NCBI GenBank assembly: GCA_026120185.1
Contig: JANUWF010003377.1
Coordinates: forward strand, 2,925,001-2,989,000
Length of the DNA: 64,000 nt
Direction of reading: 5' to 3'
DNA from: Voacanga thouarsii
Lineage: Eukaryota; Streptophyta; Magnoliopsida; Gentianales; Apocynaceae
The translations under genes and the position numbers were made by a program. This document shows positions 39,269 to 50,377 of this stretch, one piece after another. Every line of letters begins with the position of its first letter. Position 1 is the first letter of the stretch. The notes under the pieces were generated by a model. It worked only from the letters and a program-made list of their open reading frames with translations. It was not told the origin of the DNA and searched no databases.

Positions 39269-39535
39269 TCATTGATTTATTAGTTTCGCAACCAAAATCA
39301 AATTCTGTCGAAATTCAGGTACATATAAAATATCTTTCAAAACCACTATTTTATTACAATAAAAAACAAGATCCAGCTCTCCCACTGCAATGGCCCAAAC
39401 TTGTGCTCTATTTCCCACACGTAATCCATGTTCGCTCTTCTGGAGTCTTCTAATTTTTCTAAACTCCTGCAAGGAGTTACAGATGTGATCAGTGGCTCCT
39501 GAATCAACAATCCAAGTGGAAGTTGATCCAACCAT
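39269..39535 (-). pseudogene. Element B aspartic protease
   Basis: The frame contains WIVDSGATDHIC, the retropepsin active-site motif, and downstream LKDILYVPEFRQNLI, the typical end of the Copia protease domain. It continues in the gag frame, so gag and pol form one polyprotein, as is normal for Copia. It ends at a stop, and the next domain is in another frame (a frameshift lies between 39269 and 39023). Confidence 0.9.
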
Positions 39536-39597
39536 TGATATAGACTCTAGATAGAAAATATTACCTGTGGGGTTATTCTTGACTTGAAGATCCGGAC

Positions 39598-40489
39598 ACT
39601 CCTTTTTCTAGTGTCACTTCAGTCCACATTTGAAGCACTTACCCTTGGGCTTGTCTTTGGGCTAGGTCTTGGGCTGGACCACTGCGTTCCCCTTCTTCTT
39701 CTTGAACTTCCTGGGCTTGGGCCCAGTTCTAGAAGATAAAGCCTTAGCAATCATGGCCTTAGATTGTGGCTTCATGACCTTCTCTGCCATCTGAAGCTTC
39801 TTCATCAACTCAGCTAAACCTATGTTCAACTTGTTCATGTTATAGTCCGACTTGAACTGAGTAAAAGAACCCAGTAGAGATTCGAGAACCATGTCCACTT
39901 GGCTCTCGGGATCAATGATAGCCCCTAAGATTTTTGCCTCCTCGAAAGTAGTAATCATCTTGAGCATATGCTCTCTAACTGATGCTCCCTCAACCATCTT
40001 AGTGTTAATGATGGTTTGAATAGCCTCCTGCCTTGCGGGCCGGTTCTTATCCACGAACATCGTGGCTAATGATTGAGTTATGTCATACGCAGTGGTCATA
40101 TGCTCATGTTTGGACTAGAGCACATTAGACATGGAGGCCAACATGTAACAACGATCCATCTCGTCGGCCTTCTTCCATGCCTTCTCAGCCTCACGCTCCT
40201 CGGCGGTGGAACCCTCCCCGATAACAGGGCAGGTTTCGTACAGGACATACTTATACTCTTCTGCTGTGAGTATTATGTCCAAGTTCCTCTTCCAGTCCAC
40301 ATAGTTTGGTCCCGTTAGCTTATTCTCTCGGAGAATAATGGCCAATGGACTAAAAGAACCTCCCACCATTTCTGAAAAATTGAAAAATAAAAGAAAAAAT
40401 TCAGTTTGTGAAAACAAAACAAATATGTGCATTTTATCCTTATTATCAAAACTGATAATAATCAATTTGGCTCTTAGGAAAACTGACAT
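39598..40489 (-). pseudogene. Element B gag with zinc knuckle
   Basis: From ATG at 40489 (or a downstream one near 40372) the frame runs through KLTGPNYVDWKRNLDIILTA (typical Copia gag), a TAG at 40115-40117 in place of the usual Gln before SKHEHM, then EAIQTIINTKMVEGASVREH and a Lys-rich tail. Another TAG lies at 39662-39664, then a CCHC-type zinc knuckle (CFKCGLK, stop, H, stop, KKECP). The frame is continuous through all these stops into the protease, so the damage here is point mutations only. Confidence 0.9.
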
Positions 40490-42016
40490 AGCTTCTTGGG
40501 AAGATTAACAATTTCGTAAGCTAAGTGTGTTAACCACCACAAATTAATTTTCCTTCTATGTAATGATCTAGAAGATAACTCTATCGAGGGGATGGCCGTT
40601 TCCTCTCATTTCCTATGGACATACCTCCTACTATGACCTCCAATAAGGGGTTGGCCGATCATAGTACATGTCCCGGGTTATTAATTACATCCTTTCATTA
40701 AATCTAGATCCTTGTGATATCCCCATCCTATACGGGTTCACTCTCAAGGTGACGCAAAGGGACCCACGATCTCTAATGAGGATCGTGATGGAAGCCGTGG
40801 GGCCGTTGGAACGCCTCTCCCACTTAGTCTTTTAAAACAAGGGTTTTCTGAAAAATATCATTTTGAAAATTTCAATTAAGTTTTTCCCTTAACTCAAAAA
40901 TAAAATATCTAAATCCATAAAAATCTCTATGTCAAGGTTTATATCATTTGAGAGTTTTTTTCCCATGGACTAATTTTATTTAAGTTAAAACCTTAATGAT
41001 TTCAAAAATTTTCCAATTAAAACTTTCTAGAGACTTTGATCTCAAGTTTATTTGACAAAACAATTTTTCTTGTGCTAAAATAAAACAAAATGGCTTTCTA
41101 TTTTAACCTTACAAAAATATCTAAATCCAATATATTTTATATGTTAAGGATTAAATCCTTTGAGAAAATATCTAAGGATTAATTTTTTTTCAAGTTAAAA
41201 TAACCATTTAATTTGTAGAAAAATGTTTTCGTTGTCAAAACATTCCCAAAGACTTTGGTCTTTGAGAAAATGTGCACATAGGTACATAAAAATAAATAGC
41301 ATGCTAGAAAATAGTAGATGTTTTCATGCTATTCTATTTTTAAACCTAAGTGCCCAGATAATAGAATTAAACATATTAATTAATTAATTAAAGACCTTGT
41401 TTAATCCTAAAATCCCTTACTAGTATTTTTCATGCAAAAATATTCCTTGAATATTAACTATTGCGAAATATTAATTTCGTCTGGTATGAATCCCAAAACC
41501 AAAAGAAAATGTAAGAAAAATTACAAGGAAAATTAAAAAAAAAAAATCCCCTTGGTCCACTGCAGCCACCGCATTGGATCAGGCACCCATCTGAACTGTG
41601 GTCCACTGCATCCGCCGCACAGAACTAGGACCCATGAGCAACCAGCGCGTGGGCTAGGTTCCATACCCTAGTCGGCGCCGGTTTCGATCTGGACGCCTCA
41701 TCCTGCGGTTTTTTTTTTTTTTCTGCGAATCTCCCCTGTTTTCTTCTCAACTTCTAGTATCAATGGCTCTTCGATTTCAAACCAAATACAATGAAATCAA
41801 CCAAAACCAACAATGGCCTATACCCATAAACATTGGGCTTACACGATTTGCTAAGAAAAACAGTAAATTACAAATCTCCTATACCTCCACCCGTGAGGTG
41901 TAACAGAGAATCTATCCATACCATAAACAGCGAAGGGTCACAATTTTAATCACACATATGTGTCCAGTTTTATTCATCTAGATGCATGCTCCCTATATTT
42001 TCACAAAACTTTCATG
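40490..42016 (-). other. Element B leader (untranslated region between PBS and gag)
   Basis: About 1.5 kb without a supported frame. It includes a GC-richer imperfect repeat around 41557-41625 (CCACTGCAGCCACCGCA / CCACTGCATCCGCCGCA). The length is large for a Copia leader but consistent with long-LTR Angela/Tork-type elements. Confidence 0.5.
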
Positions 42017-42029
42017 CTCTGATAACAAT
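42017..42029 (-). other. Element B primer binding site (initiator tRNA-Met type)
   Basis: Directly inside the 5' LTR, the minus strand reads ATTGTTATCAGAGC, close to TGGTATCAGAGC, the complement of the 3' end of plant initiator tRNA-Met used by most Copia elements. Confidence 0.8.
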
Positions 42030-43821
42030 TGAAGGCATAGAAAGAAGAAAACATAGGGCACACAATGGAAGCGAAGATGAAAAAACTGGAAAAATTGAAG
42101 AACAAGGGATTCCGGAATAGAGCCAGTGTTGGCTCCAACAACCCTAGCCGGCGCCGGTTGAGCTTTGTACAGGTTCCGAGGTTTAAAAAATTTTACCTCT
42201 TTTTCTCGTTCTAAAAGTTGGCTGGACCGGAATGTGTGCTACCGGGATTGGTACACTGGTGGCAGCCTTTGGTGCAATTCCTACAAGCCTCCTACTCCGT
42301 CTTTACATGTAGGTGAACGCCAAACTCTCGATCTTCTAGTATATGGCCTGCCTAATTCCGTTTGATGAACAACTACAGACTAAGGAAGCTTTTTTCTAGA
42401 GAAAGACAGAGAAAGAGGGAGACGTTTGGCTATTTTCACAGAGAAAAAGCCGTCTCCAAGAATAACGTTATTTTTTTTTTCATTCTCCTATTTAACCTAA
42501 ATAAAAACCCTAGGTTAAACTGGACTGGGTCATTGGACTCTTAGTTTAACCTCTTTGGGCTTAATTAATTATTCTAATTAGAACCACATAAATGGCCCAA
42601 TTAATAATTAATTTTCCAACCCAAATAAACTAGTCCAATTAATAAGCCTATATTAGTTTAGTCCCAGGTTAATCTTTAATTATTCAAACTGGGCCAAAGC
42701 CCTAAATAATTAATTAACCACTAAACTAATTTAATTAATTCTCTCTCTCCATAGACCTTTATTTTATTCTAGCCCAATAATTAAATCAGGCTACTTGAAT
42801 AAAATAAATTCCTTAGCCCGTATTTAATTAGAACTCACGGTCTATACTGGGGACCAAAAGACACACCGCCTTGGCTACTAAAATGACCAAAATACCCTTG
42901 TCATATAAATAGCTGTATTTTGCATTTTAAATATTTCCTAATATCACCACAAGGAAATATTGACCCCAAGGACAATGCTGCGTTAGCAAAGTCTCCGACT
43001 TACAAGTGTAATGACTAAAATACCTATCTATACATCGCTGTACATTTAGAGAGGAAAGTGTACTAACACCTCTCTAAATGACATTTACCATCCTTAGGCC
43101 TCTAGTCCAATGATCCACAACTTCCTGGATTGTTTTCGCTTTCCAAGGGAGTTACCCTAAAGCAAACATCCAAGTCATATTTCCCAGGGCCTTGGATATT
43201 TAGATCATTCAGACAACCACAAAGGGAGATATAGTATAGAAACTATCTTGTATAAGTCTGTCTTAACTAACTAGTTATACATACCCAACATGCAAGTATA
43301 TTGGCCCTACTATAGAACCTCAACTATAGTATATGAAAGTATATGCTTCCAGCTTCGTCAGACCACCAACTCATACTCAAGTCGTAGGGTACTAATCCAC
43401 GCTGTAGCGGTAGTAGTCTAGGTTTCTACCATATAGTACTTTTAGAAACCACTACTACAGGTCATGTTCTACGTATTCGAAATATGCTTATTGCATGAAG
43501 TGAGTGCACTACTCACTGGCTAAAGGTAAGCCATTCCCTATTTAGAATTCACAACATAGTAACCTAGACATGATGAGATTCTCATTCTCATCAATCGGTT
43601 AAGAATGAAAGTTTATGTGTTAAGTAACCCGTAATCCATACTTTACTGTGAAAGACCTCCATTCACCTGGACCACTTACTTAAACATAATGGGTCTTTTC
43701 CAAACGTAATTTTGCACAAATAAAATTGTAAATTCACAAACAATTTCTAAAAATAAATTCTTTTATTAAAATATTCGATATTTACATCAGAAACCTAGTC
43801 TAAGAAGGCATATTCCTAACA
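42030..43821 (-). repeat. Element B 5' LTR (1792 bp)
   Basis: Direct repeat of 34640-36464 with scattered substitutions and small deletions, including loss of the left arm of the hairpin found in the partner LTR. On the minus strand it starts TGTTAGGAATATGCC and ends CTATGCCTTCA. Confidence 0.95.
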
Positions 43822-43826
43822 TTACC

Positions 43827-44597
43827 TTCCCTTGTTGGTGCTTCAAAAGGACAGTATGATCAAAGTTACTTTATTTGAAGCCATATTTTCTCATGGGCAG
43901 ACTAAACCTTCCAAACCAAGCTCCAGTTGATTACTTTAATTCGTATAGAGTTCGTTGTAGCTTACACACAACCCTTTTATTTAATAGTACAATGTATCCT
44001 AGTAGAATATCTATATGCACCTCTTCCTTTAGATCACCATGGAGGAAAGCATTCTTCACATCAAATTGGTGCATCGATCAATCTAAAAATTCACAGCTAA
44101 TGACAACAAGACTCGTATTGTATTAAGCTTTGCCACTAGGAAAATTATCTCTTGATAGTCTATTCCATATGTCTATGTATACTCTTTTTCCACAAGCCAC
44201 GCCTTGTAATTTTTGATGGACCTATCTATTCTATATTTAATGGAAAACACCTATTTACAGCCAACTAACTTCTTCTCCTTTAGCAATGGAATAAGCTCCC
44301 GGGTATTATTTTTCTGTAGTGCATCCATTTCTTCTTTTATTGCTTGAACCCACTTTGGATCTACCAAGGCTTTAGATACTCCACTTTGAATATTAGAAGA
44401 GGATAGCATCTGCACAAAAGCTTTGAGAAGCTCTGAGAGTTTTTGAGTATTCACATAGTTTGCAATTGGATACCTCGATTTTTTCCCTTCAACCTCCGGA
44501 GATTATGTCTAAAAGATAAATTGTAACCTGCAGAAGTGTTTTAATGGTGAATATGAGATGGTACTGAAGTGCCTACCTTAAGATTATTTGGAAGATC
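43827..44597 (-). pseudogene. Copia element A: reverse transcriptase N-terminal part
   Basis: Minus-strand frames include WVQAIKEEMDALQKNN and KEKKLVGCK (start of the RT domain, 44251-44454). Then, broken by stops, comes YGIDYQE-like and AVNFRLIDAPI text, down to DHTVLLKHQQGK at the edge of element B. The sentence resumes as VMVLIIYVDDVL at 34639, which shows that element B landed inside this RT. The segment is bounded on its other side by the AGGAT duplication of the 4.3-kb LTR. Confidence 0.85.
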
Positions 44598-44848
44598 AGG
44601 ATTGTGAAGCCCCAGTCAAAACCAACATTAGAGTAAGGGGGTTATGATGCATATCATATTTTATTGTATGTTTAAATATATTTTTATATGATTTTATGTG
44701 CTTTGGATTTATGTTTTATTGTCTCGAAGGCTTGATTGTGAGTATTGAGTGAGAAGGACAAAATGGTAATTTTTGCTTGAGGTGAAAATGGGGAGATAGC
44801 TTGAGGATTAAATAGGAAAAATATTTTAGGGAGAAAATAAAAACAAGA

Positions 44849-44913
44849 GTTGTTGTGGTTTAGTGGTTAGAGCTTTGGAATTAATTCTTGAGGTCTTGAG
44901 TTCAAATTCCATC
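44849..44913 (+). other. tRNA-like segment (second copy) in the 4.3-kb LTR
   Basis: Box A-like TGGTTTAGTGGTTAGAGC and box B-like GAGTTCAAATTCC, about 33 bases apart, homologous to 808-875. The box B here has A in place of the G of the TTCGA core, so it is weaker than copy 1. Confidence 0.6.
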
Positions 44914-45990
44914 ATTAGAGCTATAGCATGATTGAATTTTATTTTTGCTTGGGAAGTGATATTTTCAGCCTTAGGTGCTTTAGAATAGGGTAGAGGTGTT
45001 ATCCTAAGGGAGGCATGATAGGAGTATCCTAATTCTACTCTTTTACCCTACACAAAATTCCTAAGGGGAATTCATTTCCTCTTGATCCTTAATTTTTCCT
45101 ATTTCTCAATTCATTAGTTTGTTCAATTTGTTCAAGCCAGTTTTATTCTAGAAAAATTCCAGTAATGTGCTGTGGCTTTGGAGGTTCAAAATGTCTTAGT
45201 GAAAGACATCTTATGGACCGAAACCATGGAAGAAGGGGAAGGATTCCAAGTGAATTAATTTCCCTATGAACTTTCTAAAACTTCACTCTAGCTAGGTTCA
45301 TTTTCTTTCTCGTATTGAACTGAAATTTTTCTAGCTTCTTATGCCTTCAAGGTGTCGAAATTCTTAGCCACAATTCCCTCCCAAATGCTACCAGAAAATG
45401 ACCCTTTTTATCAGCTTGAAATCTGAATTTTTCTGGCCATTTTCGGACTGCACAAAGGCTATGCAAAACCAGAAAAATCCCTAGGCAAATTCGCAGCTTT
45501 GGAGGTCCGAAACCAAGCTGTTTTCTTTCAATTTTTGTTCAGCATCTTAGCCACGTTTTTCCTCCATAAAGAAGGCTGGATACCAGACTTGAAAGACCTC
45601 CGAAATGGCCTTCAAATCCTCTGCAAATCGGCTGGAAAATGGCAGCTAAAACTGCCCAGAAAAATTCCAGCCCTTGCAAAAATCCTGTGCAAATTTTTTT
45701 TTCCAGCTTATTTCCTAATTCAGCCCTAGCCGAAACTCCACCCTTCTATTTCACAAACCACCCTTAAATAGTCATGAACTGAACTCCATTGTCCTCCCCA
45801 AGCTTCTGCATGAAAATCCAATCATGGCTGCCCTAAAAGATTTCCAAAAAAAATATTGCAATCATACCTTGATTGGATACCAAAATTCCAGCCACCATAA
45901 TTTAGCAACCTTCCATAAAATATCCCTCAAACAACCAGACCTTTCCTTCATCATTATACTCCTTATTTTTGGCCACCCTTAGCCTCCTTC

Positions 45991-47429
45991 TGTTGGGGAT
46001 ATGCCCTAGAGTCAATTTGTACTTATATAATTGTTATTATGTTTTATATAATAATATGAGGCTTTCATTTCCATGAATAGTAAGTTTTGTTTTGTTGGTC
46101 ATCAAGTACGTGACTTGATAGTAAAACCCTACAATGAATGCAATGACTATTCTAAAACTGTCCCTGATCGATTATTATTATTGGAATAATAATAAATTAA
46201 GATTAGTATGTTTGTGACTTGATGACTATGTTTTACTGGCCATGGATATTTGTGATATCGAGTCAAGACATAAATAAATGTTAGAGAACATTGTATTGGA
46301 CATGACCCACTGTGAGAGTACTTCATGGAATATGTCATAAGTACTTTCTAGCCATAATAATATTGAAGGTCCTTCGACCTAAATTCATCATAGTTTCTTA
46401 CTTGATAAATTCTATATTTTGACATTGTCTAAAGTTGTCTTTAACCAGATAATAAATTAGACTACTGTTGGATATAGAATAAATCAAGGAGAGGAATATG
46501 ATTGATTGTGAAGGAATTTGTCCCTCTCAGTTATGGGAGAGATATCCATGGGCCCCTTGATAAGTTAGACTGTTAAAATGCATGGCCGTGCTCAAATATA
46601 TCAATCTAAGATATTGATATCATTTGTTTGAACAGTCTACTATGAAATCAAGAAATAATTGATTAAGCTTAATAAGGATGACATGCTCCGTGCTTTATGC
46701 TTAATTTGGATATCGTGTGACAAAAGGACTAAATATAAAATTATGGTTTGGTTCAAAGAGATCACCGATCTTCATTTAACCTGGATAGTTATAATGTTTT
46801 GCTAGAAACCGCTTATAACTTGTAGGCCATTTAAATATGATTTAGGCACACTGCCAGTGTTAAATGAACCTATAGGGTCACACAATAAGCGAACTTGTTA
46901 GGTTATTTTTCTGGTGACCAGGTTCGATGAATCTGGATGATATCCAGATTATAAGAATCTAACTCGGTAAAATAATTAGTTAAATTACCGAGATAATGGC
47001 AGAATCTTATCATATCAGTTTTAATTTAATTTGAATTTAAATTAGAATATGAAAAGATATTATTAAGGTTGGACTCTAAGAGGTTCGAGGGTTTTTTAAG
47101 AAAACCCTAGCCGTCTTTCAATAGTCCAATTTTTCGGTTGAGAACATTCGTGCCATTCTCTACCAGAAAAAAAACCTCTCAAACCCTAGGCGCTAGCACT
47201 CCCCGGGTATCGAGTGAGTTCGCGTGTGTATCTGATAGAGGACGTTCGCATACTGCAGCGTCTGGTGATTGTTCGGGTTGAACGTATAACAGCGCAACCA
47301 GAATCGAAGGATTTCGATTACAGCAACCAGAGGTAATTCTTAAAGCTTAGATCTTCTTAATCGTTTACTTGGGTCCTCGGGAGGGATTCGTAGATGTTTT
47401 CCGTGTTTAGGAGTCCACGAATCCCAACA
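45991..47429 (+). mobile_element. Angela/BARE-like Copia solo LTR nested in the 4.3-kb unit
   Basis: 1439 bp with terminal inverted ends TGTTGGGGAT ... ATCCCAACA and a 5-base duplication CCTTC on both sides (45986-45990, 47430-47434). The start TGTTGGGGATATGCCCTAGA closely resembles Angela/BARE LTR starts. There are no internal domains, so it is the product of LTR-LTR recombination. The homologous position in the copy at 61362-64000 lies at or beyond the window edge. Confidence 0.9.
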
Positions 47430-47990
47430 CCTTCAACCAGCTTTCATCCAGCCGAAATACTGCACAAGCAGTCGACCATGGCAGCTTCCCAAAAGCTCTC
47501 CAATAATCAAAGATATTCTTGTTATATTTAGTTTCCAAATTTGCTTTCCAAAAATATTCTTTAAGGATTTCAACAACTAACCTTTCATTTTCCCTTCCAA
47601 ACCAGAAAATCATCTACCAAAACCCTACAAGCAGTCGGCCAACCCTAATCCCTTTAGAAATTTGGCCAGCCTTGAACAAAACCTCTCTACTCTCTTCAAT
47701 CTTCAAGAACACATAGCACACCAAGAACACCTACTCCTTCCTTTCGCTTAATACCTCTCCAAATCACTTCAAACTTCTTCTAAAAATTCTAGATTTCATC
47801 CATACACTACCGGGAGTCCATCCATACCAGTTTTAACATCAAACTCCAAAATCCAACTTCCTCTTTTGGATAAAAAACCAGAAATTTTGTGAAGGCTCAA
47901 GAACACCTTCAAGGTAGGTTTGTTCAAACAACTTCATCTTCTCTAATCTTTGATCTCTAATGAATATACATATGAATAAGCATGCTAATG

Positions 47991-47992
<2 letters not shown>

Positions 47993-48033
<41 letters not shown>
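47993..48033 (+). repeat. (CT)n microsatellite within the LTR
   Basis: About twenty CT units. The equivalent position in the 61362-64000 copy carries (GA)n(TG)n on the opposite strand, so the tract is an ancestral feature of the LTR family. Confidence 0.9.
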
Positions 48034-48036
<3 letters not shown>

Positions 48037-50377
48037 CGAACCACTCTCCTTCTTGGCCGAATGATTTCATCAACCATGGCCATGCTTTCTTCATCTTCCT
48101 TGGATGGATTTAGACATCTAGGAGTTGAGATCCATTCGAAACTCCTTCAAGGTATTCACCAATCAAGTAAGCCTTTTTAATCATCCTTTTAAATTCTAGA
48201 TTCATGTCTCTAGGATGATATTAGTAGAAGATGGATTATGAATAGGGCTTGAGCATGTATTGTTGTGATGAGTTGAGATTGAAGCATTAATAAAAGTGTG
48301 TTTATGATGGAGATGGGATCTATGCATGAGTTGATTATCTTGGTTGATTGTATGTTATTTTTAGGGTTTAATGCATGCCTCCATGTCATAAGTAGTATTT
48401 GTGATCAAGTATGCTAGAGATTATGTCACCTTTGGTGAATAGGATTTATATTCATGTTGGATTATTGAAGCCATGATTACATTTATGCTAGTAGAGGTTA
48501 GATCATGTCTTGATAAATTTAGATCTATGCTATTATGCATGATTTGGATGATTTGATGAATTGAATGGATGCATATGTTCATGATTGTAGTTAGCAATAG
48601 AAATATGATCATGATCTAGTTGTCCCAAAGCTAATTTTATTTCATCAATAAAATATTTAATATTATAATTTTTCTAGTAAATTCGAAAAACCCTAGGAAG
48701 GTAGATTTGGACTATTATATATATAATAAGGATATTTTAGTCAGTTAAATAGTGGTTTTGAAATAAATAAAATATATAGGTATTACATGATCAAATAAAG
48801 CCTTTTTATGGAAATAATCATAATAAGTAAAATATTTATTATTAAAATTTAATTATTATATTTTAATCAAAACCTATTAAAATTTATTTATTATTTTTCA
48901 AGTAAGACTCATTAAAATTTATTTTCAACTAATTTTAGTTATCGATTATTTTCTAACAACTAAATTATTAATAAATCGTTATTTTACCTAATACCACCTA
49001 GGACTCTTCATCAAATAAACTCTAAATTTTTCTTAGTAAGATTTAAACCTTCAACTTATTAGTACCTATTTCCCAGAACACTAATTATTTAAATATCAAA
49101 CTAGACTTAGCTTATAAACCCATTTTATTTATTATTTGGCCTTAAAGCTTGGGACACTAGGACCACGGTAGTAGTGAATTGAACTAGTCTTATTTGCGAA
49201 AGTGGATTTTGGCTTAAGATTGATTGTGGTTTATATTTACCCCAGGCGGGGTTAGGATAACTGTTGAAGACCTTTATTTTATTCAAGCTAAGGATCAGGT
49301 AAGCTCCTGCATAAAACCCGATTGATGTAAAATGTTTATTATGGCAAGCCAAATGTAGAGTGCATGGACACTCAGTTCTGCAAAGGTAATTGAGGATTAA
49401 CTTCTTTCTTATGTCAGACAAACAAACTATTTGAAAATCAATAAGCAGATTTACTCAAACTTAAAACTCTTTCCAAAACTGATTTTGACAAAGACTTTGG
49501 AAACCCTTAATTGCCATTTTCATGTGGAACGGTGTTTTGTTCATTTTCTCCGAAGTGGAAAACGTCGTTGAGTACTCAATAAGGGTGGATTGCTAGGGCT
49601 AGTCTTTGAAGGGTTAGGGTAAGTCTCTCAGTAGGTGGCCACCTCTGAGGGGTGAGTCCTTCCCGGATAAGATGTCAGTCCAGTAGGTCGTGCCGGTTCG
49701 AGTTAGCAATTTATTTTTTAGTCAAGTGACTGTGTTTTGCCGGAATGGACACCCAGTTGTTGTTTAGGTATAAAGAATGAGGAGTATTTTGCCCGGTAGG
49801 TCGATCACCTATCTTTTGTCAGTCTACACAAAGTGTCGACATTCTGATCGGTTATGGGACCCAACATGTGGTAATCCATGACCACCTTTTTGAGTGGTTG
49901 ATTTTATTGATTATGTATGGTTGGAAAAGCCAAAACACCACTCTTGATTTTGACTAATGTTTATTGCTTGCCAGTGTTCTCTTATAAAGGTTTTATACTT
50001 TGTATTCACGAACTATTTCCACTGGACACTCAAAGCACACACGGACTTACTAAGATTTCTGTCTCACCACCATTTTTACTATGATTTCAGGTCGATCCTA
50101 CTGTGGGGATGAGTAGCTAGATATTGCTTGCCTTGGAAGACTTTCTGATAAATTTATTTTGTGTAATGCTTTGGGGAGATGAGAGTGGGTAAATTTTATT
50201 ATGGATTTGTTTATGGTATTCTTGGATTTATTCTTAGGTTGTAATAAATTTTAAGTTAAAGTATTATTTTTATTCTACTATTTTATTTGTGTGACCTAAT
50301 TATAAAGACCCCTTGTCCTTCGGACGGGGCGACGTCCCCGGCCCTGGCGGGCCTAGGTAGCGGGGTGTTACAAGGAT

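Larger units (their letters stand above)
34640..43821 (-). mobile_element. Copia element B, complete with both LTRs, inserted in element A
   Basis: A 9182-bp LTR retrotransposon on the minus strand. The 5-base target duplication TTACC flanks it (34635-34639 and 43822-43826). Ends are TG...CA; minus-strand LTRs begin TGTTGGGAATATGCCC or TGTTAGGAATATGCC, like Angela/Tork Copia LTRs. Order on the minus strand is LTR (43821-42030), primer binding site, leader, gag, zinc knuckle, protease, integrase, reverse transcriptase, RNase H, polypurine tract, LTR (36464-34640). Domain order (integrase before reverse transcriptase) is diagnostic of Copia. The coding region is broken by many nonsense codons and frameshifts, so it is no longer autonomous. 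Confidence 0.95.
44603..50372. mobile_element. ~4.3-kb LTR-like unit (solo LTR or LARD-type), copy 2
   Basis: Begins TGTGAAGCCCC and ends GGGGTGTTACA, and is flanked by the 5-base duplication AGGAT (44598-44602 and 50373-50377). After removing the nested solo LTR (45991-47429 plus its duplicated CCTTC), the unit is about 4.33 kb. No gag or pol domain is visible and its ends are not repeated inside, so it behaves as a solo LTR of a family with very long LTRs. LTRs of this size are known in Ogre/Tat and LARD elements. Partial copies lie at 1-1116 and 61362-64000, both in the opposite orientation. Confidence 0.8.
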
